NCBI GenBank assembly: GCA_017848965.1
Contig: JAFIHA010000049.1
Coordinates: 37,563 to 101,562, forward strand
Length of the DNA stretch: 64,000 bases
Reading direction: 5' to 3'
DNA from: Dechloromonas aromatica (nom. nud.)
GTDB taxonomy: Bacteria > Pseudomonadota > Gammaproteobacteria > Burkholderiales > Rhodocyclaceae
Part shown: positions 41,792-51,649 of the stretch, piece after piece
How the letters are laid out: every line of letters begins with the position of its first letter
How positions within the stretch are numbered: the first letter of the stretch is position 1
The notes under the pieces: generated by a model
Database searches by the model: none
Seen by the model: the letters and a program-made list of their open reading frames with translations, nothing else
Told to the model about the DNA's origin: nothing
Position numbers and translations under genes: made by a program

Positions 41792-43825
41792 TCAGAAGTC
41801 GCCGTCGCTGCCGCTCTCGCGGGCGATGGTTTCGACGACGACGCTCGCCAGATGCGCGGCGGTCAGCTTGAAATGTTCGTAGAGGACGGGGGCCGGGGCG
41901 GAGGCGCCGAAGCTGTCGATGCCGACCACTTCGCCGACCAGGCCGACGTACTTGCGCCAGGGATCGGGATGCGCCGCCTCGATGGCGATGCGCACCACGT
42001 CCGGCGGCAGCACTGCCTTCTTCCACGCCGTTTTCTGGCGGTCGAAGCGCTCGCAACAGGGCATCGAGACGACGCGCACGGCAACGCCGTGGGCAGCCAG
42101 CTCGCGCTGCGCGGCCAGCGCGATGCCGACCTCCGAGCCGGTGGCGAGGATCACCGCCTGCAGCGGGCCGTCCGCTTCGCGCAGGACGTAGCCGCCGCGG
42201 GCAATCTCATCGGCCCGGCCGGGGCGGTCGCCGCATTGGTCGAGATTCTGCCGCGACAGGAACAGGGCGCTCGGCCCATCGCGGCGCTCCAGCGCTTCGG
42301 CCCAGGCGACCGCCGTTTCCAGTTCGTCGCAGGGGCGCCAGACATCGAGACCGGGAATCAGGCGCAGGCTGCCGACATGCTCGATCGGCTGGTGCGTCGG
42401 GCCGTCCTCGCCGAGGCCGATGGAATCGTGGGTCAGCACATGGACGACGCGCTGCTGCATCAGCGCACTCATGCGGATGGCGTTGCGCGAGTAATCGGAG
42501 AAGACGGCGAAGGTGCCGCCATAGGGAATCAACCCGCCGTGCAGGGCGACGCCGTTCATGATCGCCGCCATGCCGAATTCGCGCACGCCGTAGGACAGGT
42601 AGTTCGCCGTCTTGTCGCCGGCCGCGTGCCAGGCGACGCTGCCTTTGCCGGCGGTCAGGTTGGAGCCGGTGAGGTCGGCCGAACCGCCGAGCAGTTCGGG
42701 AACGCGCTCGATCAGGAAATCGAGGCAGTTCTGCGACGACTTGCGGCTGGCGATGCCGCCGGTCTTGGCTGCCGCCTGGGCGAGCAGTTCGGCCCGGATT
42801 TCCGGCCAGGCTTCCGGCAGGCCGCCGGCCTGGGTGCGCTCGAATTCGGCGGCCAGCGCCGGATAGGCGGCGCGGTAGGCGGCGAAGCGCTGTTGCCATG
42901 CGGCCTCCGCCGCCGCGCCGCTGGCGCGGGCGTCCCAGGCGGCGCGCAGCGCCTCGGGAATCTCGAACGGCGCGTGTGGCCAGCCGAGCGCGGCGCGGGT
43001 GGCGGCGACTTCCGCGGCGCCGAGCGGCGCGCCATGCACGTCGTGCGTGCCGGCCTTGTTCGGCGAGCCCCAGCCGATCTGCGTGCGGCAGACGATCAGC
43101 GTCGGCCGGCCGCGCGACTGGCGGGCCTCGGCTGTCGCCGCGGCGATGGCAACCGGATCGTGGCCGTCGAGCGGGCCGATGACGTCCCAGCCGTAAGCGC
43201 GGAAGCGGGCAACGGTGTCGTCGCGGAACCAGCCTTCGACGTGGCCGTCGATGGAAATCCCGTTGTCGTCGTAAAAGGCGACCAGCTTGTCCAGCCCCCA
43301 GACGCCGGCCAGGGCGCAGGCTTCGTGGCTGATCCCTTCCATCAGGCAGCCGTCGCCAAGGAAGACCCAGGTGCGGTGATCGACGATGCTGTGGCCGGGG
43401 CGGTTGTAACGCTGCGCCAGCAGCTTCTCGGCGAGCGCCATGCCGACCGCGTTGCTGATGCCCTGGCCGAGCGGCCCGGTGGTCGTCTCGACGCCCGGCG
43501 TGTGGTGGACTTCCGGATGGCCGGCGGTCTTGCTGCCGAACTGGCGGAAGCGCTTGAGTTCATCGAGCGGCAGGTCGTAGCCGCTCAGGTGCAATAGCGC
43601 GTAGAGCAGCATCGAGCCGTGGCCGTTCGACAGCACGAAGCGGTCGCGGTCGGCCCACTGCGGGTTGGCAGGGTTGTGGCGCAGATGGTCGCGCCACAGG
43701 ACTTCGGCGATGTCCGCCATGCCCATCGGCGCGCCGGGGTGGCCGGATTTGGCCTGCTCGACGGCGTCGATGGCGAGGAAACGCAGGGCGTTCGCCAGGT
43801 CGCGGCGGAAGGTGGTGGTCGTCAT
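41792..43825 (-). CDS. cbbT: Transketolase, cbb copy
   Basis: A 677-aa transketolase: [75 protein letters not shown]. The start is the ATG at 43823-43825 with GGAGAG 6 bp upstream; an ATG 12 bp earlier lacks a Shine-Dalgarno. Regenerates pentose phosphates in the Calvin cycle. Confidence 0.95.
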   Translation of the reverse strand: MTTTTFRRDLANALRFLAIDAVEQAKSGHPGAPMGMADIAEVLWRDHLRHNPANPQWADRDRFVLSNGHGSMLLYALLHLSGYDLPLDELKRFRQFGSKTAGHPEVHHTPGVETTTGPLGQGISNAVGMALAEKLLAQRYNRPGHSIVDHRTWVFLGDGCLMEGISHEACALAGVWGLDKLVAFYDDNGISIDGHVEGWFRDDTVARFRAYGWDVIGPLDGHDPVAIAAATAEARQSRGRPTLIVCRTQIGWGSPNKAGTHDVHGAPLGAAEVAATRAALGWPHAPFEIPEALRAAWDARASGAAAEAAWQQRFAAYRAAYPALAAEFERTQAGGLPEAWPEIRAELLAQAAAKTGGIASRKSSQNCLDFLIERVPELLGGSADLTGSNLTAGKGSVAWHAAGDKTANYLSYGVREFGMAAIMNGVALHGGLIPYGGTFAVFSDYSRNAIRMSALMQQRVVHVLTHDSIGLGEDGPTHQPIEHVGSLRLIPGLDVWRPCDELETAVAWAEALERRDGPSALFLSRQNLDQCGDRPGRADEIARGGYVLREADGPLQAVILATGSEVGIALAAQRELAAHGVAVRVVSMPCCERFDRQKTAWKKAVLPPDVVRIAIEAAHPDPWRKYVGLVGEVVGIDSFGASAPAPVLYEHFKLTAAHLASVVVETIARESGSDGDF

Positions 43826-43857
43826 GTCTCTCTCCATGGCTGAAATATCCGTCCGTC

Positions 43858-44730
43858 TCAGGCGCGCCGCTTCTGGTCCATCAGACGCAGGATCATCGGC
43901 GTGAAGATCATCTGCATCGCCAGCCCCATCTTGCCGCCGGGCACGACCAGGGTGTTCGGGCGGGTCATCATCGAACCGTGCAGCATGTTGATCAGGTACT
44001 GGAAGTCGATCCCCTTCGGGTTGGCGAAGCGGATCACCACCATGCTTTCGTCGGCCGACGGGATGTCGCGGGCGATGAAGGGGTTAGAGGTATCGACGAT
44101 GGGCACGCGCTGGAAATTGACGTGGGTGCGGCCGAACTGCGAGCAGATGTGGTTCACGTAGTCGGGCATCCGGCGCAGGATGGTATCGACCACCGCTTCC
44201 TGCGAGTAGCCGCGCATCTTCTGGTCGCGGTGCAGTTTCTGGATCCACTCCAGGTTGATGATCGGCACGACGCCGACGCAGAGATCGACCTGGGCGGCGA
44301 TGTCGATGCCGTCGCCGCTCCAGGCGCCGTGCAGGCCTTCGTAGAACATCAGGTCGGTGGCGGCCGGGATGTCCTGCCAGGGCGTGAAGGTGCCGGGCTC
44401 CTGCTGCCAGGGCGCGGCCTCGGCGGCGTCGTGCAGGTACTTGCGCACCTTGCCGCTGCCGTTTTTGCCGTAGCTCATGAAGAGGTCCTGCAGCTCCTCG
44501 AGCAGGTTGGCTTCCGGGCCGAAGTGGCTGAAATTGACGTTGCCCTGTTCCCCCTGCGCCTTCATCTCGGCGCGCATCGACAGCCGGTCGTAGCGATGGA
44601 AGGAATCGCCCTCGACGATCTGGGCGTTGATCTTCTCGCGCCGGAAGATGTGCTGGAAACTCTGCATCACCGTGCTGGTGCCGGCGCCGGACGAACCGGT
44701 GATGGCGATGATCGGATGTTTGACGGACAT
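43858..44730 (-). CDS. cbbP: Phosphoribulokinase
   Basis: Makes the RuBisCO substrate ribulose 1,5-bisphosphate from ribulose 5-phosphate and ATP; 290 aa, class I proteobacterial type. Walker-type P-loop [13 protein letters not shown], then [19 protein letters not shown] and [19 protein letters not shown]. Signature enzyme of the Calvin cycle, between cbbF and cbbT. Confidence 0.97.
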   Translation of the reverse strand: MSVKHPIIAITGSSGAGTSTVMQSFQHIFRREKINAQIVEGDSFHRYDRLSMRAEMKAQGEQGNVNFSHFGPEANLLEELQDLFMSYGKNGSGKVRKYLHDAAEAAPWQQEPGTFTPWQDIPAATDLMFYEGLHGAWSGDGIDIAAQVDLCVGVVPIINLEWIQKLHRDQKMRGYSQEAVVDTILRRMPDYVNHICSQFGRTHVNFQRVPIVDTSNPFIARDIPSADESMVVIRFANPKGIDFQYLINMLHGSMMTRPNTLVVPGGKMGLAMQMIFTPMILRLMDQKRRA

Positions 44731-44763
44731 GGCGGGAACTCCGGGAATGAGGAAGACGGTGGG

Positions 44764-45825
44764 CTAGTCGCGGAACAGCGAGCGTTCGGCGAACAGCGGC
44801 GAGGCGTAGGGACGGTCGGTACCGGCGTCGAACTCCTGGTGGTAGCGTTCGAGCCGTTCGACTTCCTCGCGCGAACCGAGGATCACCGGCACGCGCTGGT
44901 GCAGCGCTTCCGGCGCGACGTCGAGGATGCGCTCGCGGCCGGTGCTGGCGGCGCCGCCCGCTTGCTCGATCAGCATCGCCATCGGGTTGGCTTCGTAGAG
45001 CAGACGCAGGCGCCCCGGCTTGCCCGGGTCCTTGCTGTCCTTGGGATACATGAAGATGCCGCCGCGCATCAGGATGCGATGCACTTCGGCAACCATCGAG
45101 GCGATCCAGCGCATGTTGAAATCGGCCCCGCGCACGCCAGTCTTGCCCGCCTTGCACTCGGCGACGTAACGCTGCACCGGCGGCTCCCAGAAGCGCTCGT
45201 TGGAGGTGTTGATGGCGAACTCGCGGGTCGCTGCCGGCACGCGGATGTCGGCATGGGTGAGGATGAAGTTGCCGCTCTCGCGGTCCAGCGTGAAGGCGTG
45301 GGTACCGGTGCCGACGCTCAGCACCAGCATGGTCGCCGGCCCGTAGATGGCGTAGCCGGCGGCCACCTGTTCGGCGCCAGGACGCAGGAAATCGGCCGGC
45401 GTCGCGTCACCGGCCTGCGGCCGCTGCAGGATCGAGAAAATGGTGCCGACCGAGACGTTCACGTCGCTGTTCGACGAGCCGTCGAGTGGGTCGAAAACCA
45501 GCAGGTAGCGGCCGCGCGGGTAGGCATCGGGGATAGCGTAGGGTTCGTCCATCTCCTCCGACGCCATGCCGGCGAGCTGGCCGCCCCATTCGCAGTGGCG
45601 CAGGATGGCCTCGTTGGCGAGGACGTCGATCTTCTTCTGCTCTTCGCCCTGCACGTTGGTCGACGCGGCGGAACCGGAAAAGCCGGACAGCGCCCCCTTG
45701 CCGACCAGCGCCGAGATGCCCTTGACCGCCGCTGCGACGTCGATCAGCAGGGCGCCCATGTCGCTGTGCTGGCCGCGGGTGTGCTCGATGACGAACTTCG
45801 ACAGCGTGGTGCGTCCGAATAGCAT
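44764..45825 (-). CDS. cbbF: Fructose-1,6-/sedoheptulose-1,7-bisphosphatase, cbb copy
   Basis: A 353-aa class I bisphosphatase: [63 protein letters not shown] chose the ATG at 45825 ([11 protein letters not shown]), which has TGGAG 6 bp upstream and the family-like start; an ATG at 45840 is also in frame. First gene of the - strand cbb operon, facing the regulatory region shared with cbbY. Confidence 0.94.
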   Translation of the reverse strand: MLFGRTTLSKFVIEHTRGQHSDMGALLIDVAAAVKGISALVGKGALSGFSGSAASTNVQGEEQKKIDVLANEAILRHCEWGGQLAGMASEEMDEPYAIPDAYPRGRYLLVFDPLDGSSNSDVNVSVGTIFSILQRPQAGDATPADFLRPGAEQVAAGYAIYGPATMLVLSVGTGTHAFTLDRESGNFILTHADIRVPAATREFAINTSNERFWEPPVQRYVAECKAGKTGVRGADFNMRWIASMVAEVHRILMRGGIFMYPKDSKDPGKPGRLRLLYEANPMAMLIEQAGGAASTGRERILDVAPEALHQRVPVILGSREEVERLERYHQEFDAGTDRPYASPLFAERSLFRD

Positions 45826-45883
45826 GATGTCTCCAGTCATTGGTTTGTTACCGTGTTGGAGCTCAAGATAAGTTACTTGTGAA

Positions 45884-45932
45884 TTAAGGCCTAGTCAGTA
45901 TTTTTTAATTTATTCATAAATCATTGCTGATT
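45884..45932. promoter_or_regulatory. AT-rich divergent cbbF/cbbY control region with LysR-type dyads
   Basis: An AT-rich patch in GC-rich surroundings between divergent cbbF and cbbY. TTACTTGTGAATTAA fits the T-N11-A dyad form of LysR-type operators. TTTATTCATAAA is a near-perfect palindrome, and AATCA-TTGC-TGATT (45919-45932) is a perfect one. The stretch CATAAATCATTGCTGA (45915-45930) recurs, 13 of 16 bases, upstream of cbbM. CbbR binding is an inference. Confidence 0.6.
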
Positions 45933-46003
45933 AAACAACCCTGAGTCCTGGGTTCAGGATTCTTGACTGGCGATCGCGCGGCCGCCGCACTATCTTGGCG
46001 AGC

Positions 46004-46711
46004 ATGCACACCACGCCCGCCCTGATCTTCGATGTCGATGGCACGCTCGCCGAAACCGAGCGCGACGGCCACCTGCCCGCATTCAACGCCGCCTTTGCCG
46101 AATTCGGCCTGCCCTGGGTCTGGGACGCCCGCCTTTATGGCGAGCTGCTGGCAGTCACCGGCGGCAAGGAGCGCATCCGGCATTTCGCCGGACGCTACGA
46201 TCCGGCGCGGGCGGCGGCGGCGGATTTCGGCGAACTGGTGCAGGCGCTGCACCGGGCGAAGACCGCGCACTATGTGCGGCGCGTCGCCGCCAGCGCCATC
46301 CCGCTGCGCCCCGGCGTCGCCGAACTGATCGGTGCGGCTCGGGCCGCCGGCCTGCGCCTGGCGATTGCGACGACGACCGCGCCGGAGAATGTGCACGCGC
46401 TGTTGCGTGCCAGTCTGGCGCCGGACGCTGCCGGCTGGTTCGAGGTGATCGGTGCCGGCGACATCGTGCCGGCCAAGAAGCCGGCGCCCGACATCTACAA
46501 CTGGGTGCGCGAGCGCCTGGGCCTGCCGGCCGCCGCCTGTCTCGCCATCGAGGATTCGGCCAACGGCCTGGACGCGGCGCGCGCCGCCGGCCTGCGCAGC
46601 CTGGTCTGCCGTGGCGAATACTCGCGCGACCAGGACTTCAGCGCTGCCTGGCGGGTGGTCGATAGCCTGGAAGGCATCGCCCCGAAGGACCTCTTTCCCC
46701 CTGCACCATGA
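46004..46711 (+). CDS. cbbY: CbbY-type HAD phosphatase
   Basis: A 235-aa HAD hydrolase with motif I IFDVDGTLAETERDGH, motif II ATTTAPENV, motif III AKKPAPDIYNWV and motif IV CLAIEDSANGLDAA. The TERDGHLPAFN wording is specific to CbbY, the phosphatase of xylulose 1,5-bisphosphate, a misfire inhibitor of RuBisCO. I chose the ATG at 46004; a TTG 9 bp upstream is also in frame. Divergent from cbbF across the shared control region. Confidence 0.9.
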   Translation: MHTTPALIFDVDGTLAETERDGHLPAFNAAFAEFGLPWVWDARLYGELLAVTGGKERIRHFAGRYDPARAAAADFGELVQALHRAKTAHYVRRVAASAIPLRPGVAELIGAARAAGLRLAIATTTAPENVHALLRASLAPDAAGWFEVIGAGDIVPAKKPAPDIYNWVRERLGLPAAACLAIEDSANGLDAARAAGLRSLVCRGEYSRDQDFSAAWRVVDSLEGIAPKDLFPPAP

Positions 46712-46741
46712 AAAACGCCGGGAAATCCCGGCGCCGGCAGA

Positions 46742-46843
46742 TCAGTGATACGCCTTCTTCGAGGCCAGCTTCAAAGCCATGAAGCAGGCCAGGCCGAAGA
46801 TGGCGACGGCAAAGCCGACACCGATGAGGGACAGTTGGTCCAT
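46742..46843 (-). CDS. Small single-span membrane protein
   Basis: A 33-aa open frame: MDQLSLIGVGFAVAIFGLACF..., one membrane helix (~5-24) followed by a basic tail (KLASKKAYH), the inside-positive pattern of a real micro-membrane protein. No strong Shine-Dalgarno and no recognised family. It lies between cbbY and cbbM on the opposite strand. Confidence 0.4.
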   Translation of the reverse strand: MDQLSLIGVGFAVAIFGLACFMALKLASKKAYH

Positions 46844-46926
46844 GTGATACCCCGCAGTAGGTAATTTGATCGGAGCGTTTTTGTTTCCCGTCACGCCGAA
46901 AAGTTCCCTGGGCTCATCGACCTGAT

Positions 46927-46942
46927 CGTAAATTTTTGCTGA
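46927..46942 (+). promoter_or_regulatory. Putative CbbR operator upstream of cbbM
   Basis: CGTAAATTTTTGCTGA matches CATAAATCATTGCTGA in the cbbF/cbbY control region at 13 of 16 bases, in the same orientation, 102 bp before the cbbM ATG. No other long shared stretch is visible between the two intergenic regions. CbbR is encoded downstream at 51650-52630. Confidence 0.5.
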
Positions 46943-47043
46943 ACCCCCCGGTAAAAATACGTGACTGTTATTTATCTTTCGCCCTTCCTAATATTCGCTC
47001 CATCGCCGCAGCAGACCGCACAACCACACACGGAGACAAGACG

Positions 47044-48423
47044 ATGGACCAATCGAACCGCTACGCCGACCTCAGCCTCAGGGAAGACGACCTGATCGCC
47101 GGCGGCCGCCACATCCTCTGCGCCTACAAGATGAAGCCGAAAGCCGGTTACGGTTACCTGGAGGCCGCCGCACACTTCGCCGCCGAGTCGTCGACCGGCA
47201 CCAACGTCGAGGTATGCACCACTGACGAATTCACCAAGGGCGTCGATGCGCTGGTCTATCACATCGACGAGGCCGGCGAGGAGATGCGCATCGCCTATCC
47301 GCTCGACCTCTTCGACCGCAACGTGGTCGATGGCCGGATGATGATCGTCTCCTTCCTGACGCTGACCATCGGCAACAACCAGGGCATGGGCGACATCGAA
47401 TACGCCAAGATGTACGACTTCTACGTGCCGCGCCGCGCCATCGAACTGTTCGACGGCCCGGCCAGGGACATTTCCGACCTCTGGCGCATCCTCGGCCGGC
47501 CGCTGCAGGACGGCGGCTACATCGCCGGCACCATCATCAAGCCCAAGCTCGGCCTGCGCCCCGAACCGTTCGCCGCCGCCGCCTACCAGTTCTGGCTGGG
47601 CGGCGACTTCATCAAGAACGACGAACCGCAGGGCAACCAGGTCTTCGCGCCGATGAAGAAGGTCATGCCCCTGGTGTACGACGCGATGAAGCGGGCGATG
47701 GACGAAACCGGCGAGGCCAAGATCTTCTCCGCCAACATCACCGCCGACTACCACGGCGAAATGATCGCGCGCGGCGAGTACATCCTCGAAACCTTCGGCC
47801 CGGACGCCGACAAGGTCGCCTTCCTGGTCGACGGTTACGTCGGCGGCCCGGGCATGGTCACCACCGCCCGCCGCTATTTCCCGGGCCAGTACCTGCACTA
47901 CCACCGCGCCGGCCACGGCGCCGTCACCAGCCCGCAGAGCAAACGCGGCTACACCGCCTACGTGCTGGCCAAGATGAGCCGCCTGCAGGGGGCATCCGGC
48001 ATCCACGTCGGCACCATGGGCTACGGCAAGATGGAAGGCGACAAGGACGACCGCGCCATCGCCTACATCATCGAGCGCGACAGCTACAGTGGGCCCGCCT
48101 ACCACCAGGAGTGGTACGGCATGAAGCCGACGACGCCGATCATCTCCGGCGGCATGAACGCCTTGCGCCTGCCCGGCTTCTTCGAGAACCTCGGCCACGG
48201 CAACGTGATCAACACCGCCGGCGGCGGTTCCTACGGCCACATCGACAGCCCGGCCGCCGGCGCCAAGTCGCTGCGCCAGGCCTACGAATGCTGGAAGGCC
48301 AAGGCCGACCCGATCGAATGGGCGAAGGAACACCCGGAATTCGCCCGCGCCTTCGTCTCCTTCCCGAACGATGCCGACAAGATCTATCCCGGCTGGCGGG
48401 AGAAGCTCGGCGTCCATAAGTAA
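47044..48423 (+). CDS. cbbM: Form II ribulose-bisphosphate carboxylase/oxygenase
   Basis: CO2-fixing RuBisCO large-subunit-only form II; 459 aa. It starts [17 protein letters not shown]. Active-site sequence: [16 protein letters not shown] (catalytic Lys), [14 protein letters not shown] (carbamylated Lys followed by the Asp and Glu metal ligands), [13 protein letters not shown] (His), and the loop-6 Lys in [14 protein letters not shown]. The length and lack of a small-subunit gene identify form II. A GGAGAC Shine-Dalgarno precedes the ATG. Followed by a terminator and then cbbQO. Confidence 0.98.
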   Translation: MDQSNRYADLSLREDDLIAGGRHILCAYKMKPKAGYGYLEAAAHFAAESSTGTNVEVCTTDEFTKGVDALVYHIDEAGEEMRIAYPLDLFDRNVVDGRMMIVSFLTLTIGNNQGMGDIEYAKMYDFYVPRRAIELFDGPARDISDLWRILGRPLQDGGYIAGTIIKPKLGLRPEPFAAAAYQFWLGGDFIKNDEPQGNQVFAPMKKVMPLVYDAMKRAMDETGEAKIFSANITADYHGEMIARGEYILETFGPDADKVAFLVDGYVGGPGMVTTARRYFPGQYLHYHRAGHGAVTSPQSKRGYTAYVLAKMSRLQGASGIHVGTMGYGKMEGDKDDRAIAYIIERDSYSGPAYHQEWYGMKPTTPIISGGMNALRLPGFFENLGHGNVINTAGGGSYGHIDSPAAGAKSLRQAYECWKAKADPIEWAKEHPEFARAFVSFPNDADKIYPGWREKLGVHK

Positions 48424-48431
48424 GCATTCAC

Positions 48432-48457
48432 CAACCCCGCTTTGGCGGGGTTTTTTC
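48432..48457 (+). terminator. Rho-independent terminator after cbbM
   Basis: Stem AACCCCGC/GCGGGGTT around TTTG, followed by TTTT. It separates cbbM from cbbQ and could lower cbbQO expression relative to RuBisCO. Confidence 0.9.
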
Positions 48458-48482
48458 ACCCCAGCCGCAAAGGAAGCCCGCC

Positions 48483-49286
48483 ATGCCCACCGCCGACGAC
48501 TTCCGGGTTCGCCAGGAACCCTTCTACCAGCCGCAAGACAAGGAAATCGAACTGTACGAAGCGGCCTACGCCGCCCGCCTGCCGGTCATGCTGAAGGGGC
48601 CGACCGGCTGCGGCAAGTCGCGCTGCGTCGAGCACATGGCCTGGAAGCTGGGCAAGCCGCTGATCACGGTGGCCTGCAACGAGGACATGACGGCCGCCGA
48701 CCTGGTCGGCCGCTTCCTGCTCGACGCCGGCGGCACCCGCTGGCAGGACGGCCCGCTGACGCTGGCGGCGCGCCTCGGCGCCATCTGCTACCTCGACGAG
48801 ATCGTCGAGGCGCGTCAGGACACGCTGGTCGTCATCCACCCGCTGACCGATCACCGGCGCACGCTGCCGCTCGACAAGAAGGGCGAGCTGGTGGCGGCGC
48901 ACCCCGACTTCCAGCTGGTGATTTCCTACAACCCGGGCTACCAGAGCCTGGTGAAGGACCTCAAGCAATCGACCAAGCAACGCTTTGCCGCCTTCCAGTT
49001 CGACTACCCGAACAGCGCGCTGGAAACCGCCATCGTCTGCAGCGAGACCGGCATTGCCGCCGACCTCGCCGGCCGTCTCGTCGAACTCGCTCAGGCCGGC
49101 CGGCGGCTGAAGGGACACGGCCTCGACGAAGGCATCTCGACCCGCCTGATCGTCTATGCGGCCAGGCTGATCGGCCAGGGCAGCGCGCCGGCCGAGGCTT
49201 GCCGGATGGCGATGGTGCGCCCGATCACCGACGACCCGGACATCATCGACAGTCTCGACCACGCCATCGGCGCGATTTTCGGTTGA
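48483..49286 (+). CDS. cbbQ: RuBisCO activase subunit CbbQ (AAA+)
   Basis: A 267-aa MoxR-family AAA+ ATPase. Walker A LKGPTGCGKSRCVEHM, Walker B ICYLDEIVEARQD, and the conserved YNPGYQSLVKDLKQSTKQRF segment. With CbbO it forms the Q2O2-type activase that removes inhibitory sugar phosphates from form II RuBisCO. Located directly after cbbM. Confidence 0.96.
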   Translation: MPTADDFRVRQEPFYQPQDKEIELYEAAYAARLPVMLKGPTGCGKSRCVEHMAWKLGKPLITVACNEDMTAADLVGRFLLDAGGTRWQDGPLTLAARLGAICYLDEIVEARQDTLVVIHPLTDHRRTLPLDKKGELVAAHPDFQLVISYNPGYQSLVKDLKQSTKQRFAAFQFDYPNSALETAIVCSETGIAADLAGRLVELAQAGRRLKGHGLDEGISTRLIVYAARLIGQGSAPAEACRMAMVRPITDDPDIIDSLDHAIGAIFG

Positions 49287-49291
49287 GCGCC

Positions 49292-51583
49292 ATGGCCGTC
49301 CCCGGCATCCGCCAAGTGGCCGACGCCCGCCAGCGGCTGATGGCCAACCCTGAAGCGCAGGCAGCCTGGGCCACGCTCGATTGCGGTTTTGCCAGCGTCG
49401 CCGACGTTTTCGACGACTGTTACGCGGCGGCGAAGCAAGCGCTCACCGACGACGAACTCCCCGCCTTTATTGAAACCACCCGCCGGCTCGGCAAGCTGGG
49501 CCGGGGCGCCGAACCGCCGCTCGCCTTTCTCGAAGGCTGGCCGCGCGTGGTGGCGACGATCCCCCAGAACGAGGCTTTGCCGCTGCTCCTCGAAACCATC
49601 GACGAGTTGCAGAAATCGCCCAACGGCCCAGCCCTGACGCCGCTGCTGCAAACCCTGGGCGGCGTCGCCGAACGCCTGCGCAGCGCACTCGCCCTCGAAC
49701 ATTACCTGCGCCTGGCGCGCGATCTGGCGGCACGCACCTCAGGCTCGATCCACGGCCGCCAGGTCACCCAGGCCAGTCCGGCGCTGCCCGAATTCCTGCG
49801 CGTCGCACCGCAGCTCCTCGCCCTGGTCCCGCTGGCCGGCGTCCGGCGCTGGCTGGAAGACGGCATCCGCCTGAGCGGCGATCACCCGGAGCGCCTGCGC
49901 GAGTATTTCGCGCTGCGCTCGCCGGAAAGCCGCGCCCTCCTCCAGCAACAGCGCGCCGGCACCCTGTTCGCCGACGTCGAGCGCCGCCTCGCCCTCAGCC
50001 AGCAGAGCCTGTGGCAGGACGACAGCCGGCTCATTCCGTACTCGACCGCCTTCGTTGACCAAGTCCAGCAGCCCTACCTGGCCGCCGACGGCATGCGCCT
50101 GCCGGACGTCCTCGAAAAGCGCGCCGGGGTTTCCGGCAGCGACCGCTACCGGGCGATGCTCGCCCACCTGAGCGGCCACCGCCGCTGGAGCACGCCGCTC
50201 GTCGCCGACAACTGGAGCCCGCTGCAGCGCCTGAGCGTCGAAGCTTTCGAGGATGCCCGTATCGACGCGTTGATCGTCCATCGCTATCCCGGCCTGCGCC
50301 GGATTCTGCTGGCGCTGCACCCGATACCGGCCGCCGGCGCCTGCGACCCGGCCCGCGAGAATACCTTGCGCCACCGTCTGACCCGCCTGTCGCGCGCCTG
50401 CATCGACCGCGATTACCGTGACCCGGCCCCGCTGATCGACGAGTTCGCCGGCCGTTTCGCCGCCCTGCAGGCGGGAGGCAACGCCTCGACCCGGGCGATG
50501 GCCGAGCTGGCGCTCGCCTACGCCACCCGCAGCCGGCTGCCCAGCGACCAGTTCGCCCAGGTGCACTTCGCCGAAACCGAGGTCGATTACCGCGACGACA
50601 ACCGCCATCTGTGGACCTTCATCGAAACCGGCGACGAGGAGGAATCCTTCACCCCGCCGCCGCGCGCCGCCGAGCCCGAAGCGAGCGGCCTGCCGCCGCG
50701 TCACTACCCGGAATGGGACGCCGCCAGCCAGAGCTACCGGCCTGACTGGGTAGCGGTCTACGAAGCCCTGCACCCGGCCGGGCGCGCCGCCGACATCGAC
50801 GCGCTGCTCGCCCGCCACGCCGTACTCGCCCGCCGCCTCAAGCGCCTGCTCGACCTGGTCAAGCCGCAGGCCAGGGTGCGCGAGCGCTACCGCGAAAACG
50901 GCAGCGAACTCGACCTCGACGTCGCCATCGACGCCCTCGTCGACTGGCAGAGCGGGCGGCTGCCTGAAGCCCGCATCGAAATCAGCCAGCGCACTGCCGG
51001 CCGCGACATCAGCGTGCTCCTGCTGCTCGACCTCTCGCAATCGCTCAACGCCACGCTGCCGGGCAGCGGGCAGCGCGTGCTCGACACCGCGCGCGAGGCG
51101 GTCGCCCTGCTCGCCTGGGCCATCGACCAGCTCGGCGACGCCTGCGCCATCGCCGGCTTCCACTCGAACACCCGGCACGAGGTCCGCTACCACCACCTCA
51201 AGGGCTTCTCGGAAGCCTGGGACGACACGGTCAAGGCGCGGCTGGCCGCCGTCGAGGCCGGCTGGTCGACGCGCATGGGCGCCGCCCTGCGCCACGGCGG
51301 CCGCCTGCTTGCCGCCCGGCGCAGCGAGAAACGCCTGCTGCTCGTCCTGACCGACGGCGAGCCGGCCGACATCGACGTCAGCGACCCCGACTACCTGCTC
51401 GCCGATACGCGCCAGGCGGTCTCCGAACTGGCCGCCAGCGGCATCGACTGCTTTTGCCTCAGCCTCGACCCCAAGGCCGACGCCTACGTGGCGCAAATAT
51501 TCGGCCGGCGCTGGCGTGTCCTCGACCGGATCGAGCAGTTGCCCGAGCAGTTGCCGCTGATCTACCTCAACCTGACCCGTTGA
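49292..51583 (+). CDS. cbbO: RuBisCO activase subunit CbbO (VWA domain)
   Basis: A 763-aa adaptor of the CbbQO activase. The N-terminal two thirds are helical; the C-terminal VWA domain (~570-763) has an intact MIDAS (LLDLSQSLNAT, the DxSxS form; TDGEPADIDV). In the known system the VWA domain docks on a RuBisCO acidic residue while CbbQ provides ATPase force. I use the ATG at 49292, 5 bp after the cbbQ stop; a TTG at 49283 overlaps it. Confidence 0.93.
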   Translation: MAVPGIRQVADARQRLMANPEAQAAWATLDCGFASVADVFDDCYAAAKQALTDDELPAFIETTRRLGKLGRGAEPPLAFLEGWPRVVATIPQNEALPLLLETIDELQKSPNGPALTPLLQTLGGVAERLRSALALEHYLRLARDLAARTSGSIHGRQVTQASPALPEFLRVAPQLLALVPLAGVRRWLEDGIRLSGDHPERLREYFALRSPESRALLQQQRAGTLFADVERRLALSQQSLWQDDSRLIPYSTAFVDQVQQPYLAADGMRLPDVLEKRAGVSGSDRYRAMLAHLSGHRRWSTPLVADNWSPLQRLSVEAFEDARIDALIVHRYPGLRRILLALHPIPAAGACDPARENTLRHRLTRLSRACIDRDYRDPAPLIDEFAGRFAALQAGGNASTRAMAELALAYATRSRLPSDQFAQVHFAETEVDYRDDNRHLWTFIETGDEEESFTPPPRAAEPEASGLPPRHYPEWDAASQSYRPDWVAVYEALHPAGRAADIDALLARHAVLARRLKRLLDLVKPQARVRERYRENGSELDLDVAIDALVDWQSGRLPEARIEISQRTAGRDISVLLLLDLSQSLNATLPGSGQRVLDTAREAVALLAWAIDQLGDACAIAGFHSNTRHEVRYHHLKGFSEAWDDTVKARLAAVEAGWSTRMGAALRHGGRLLAARRSEKRLLLVLTDGEPADIDVSDPDYLLADTRQAVSELAASGIDCFCLSLDPKADAYVAQIFGRRWRVLDRIEQLPEQLPLIYLNLTR

Positions 51584-51649
51584 CGCTGGCCGATGCGACG
51601 CCTAGAGTTAAGCGATTCCGAATTTTTCATCGCTCCAGTTCACAAAAAC

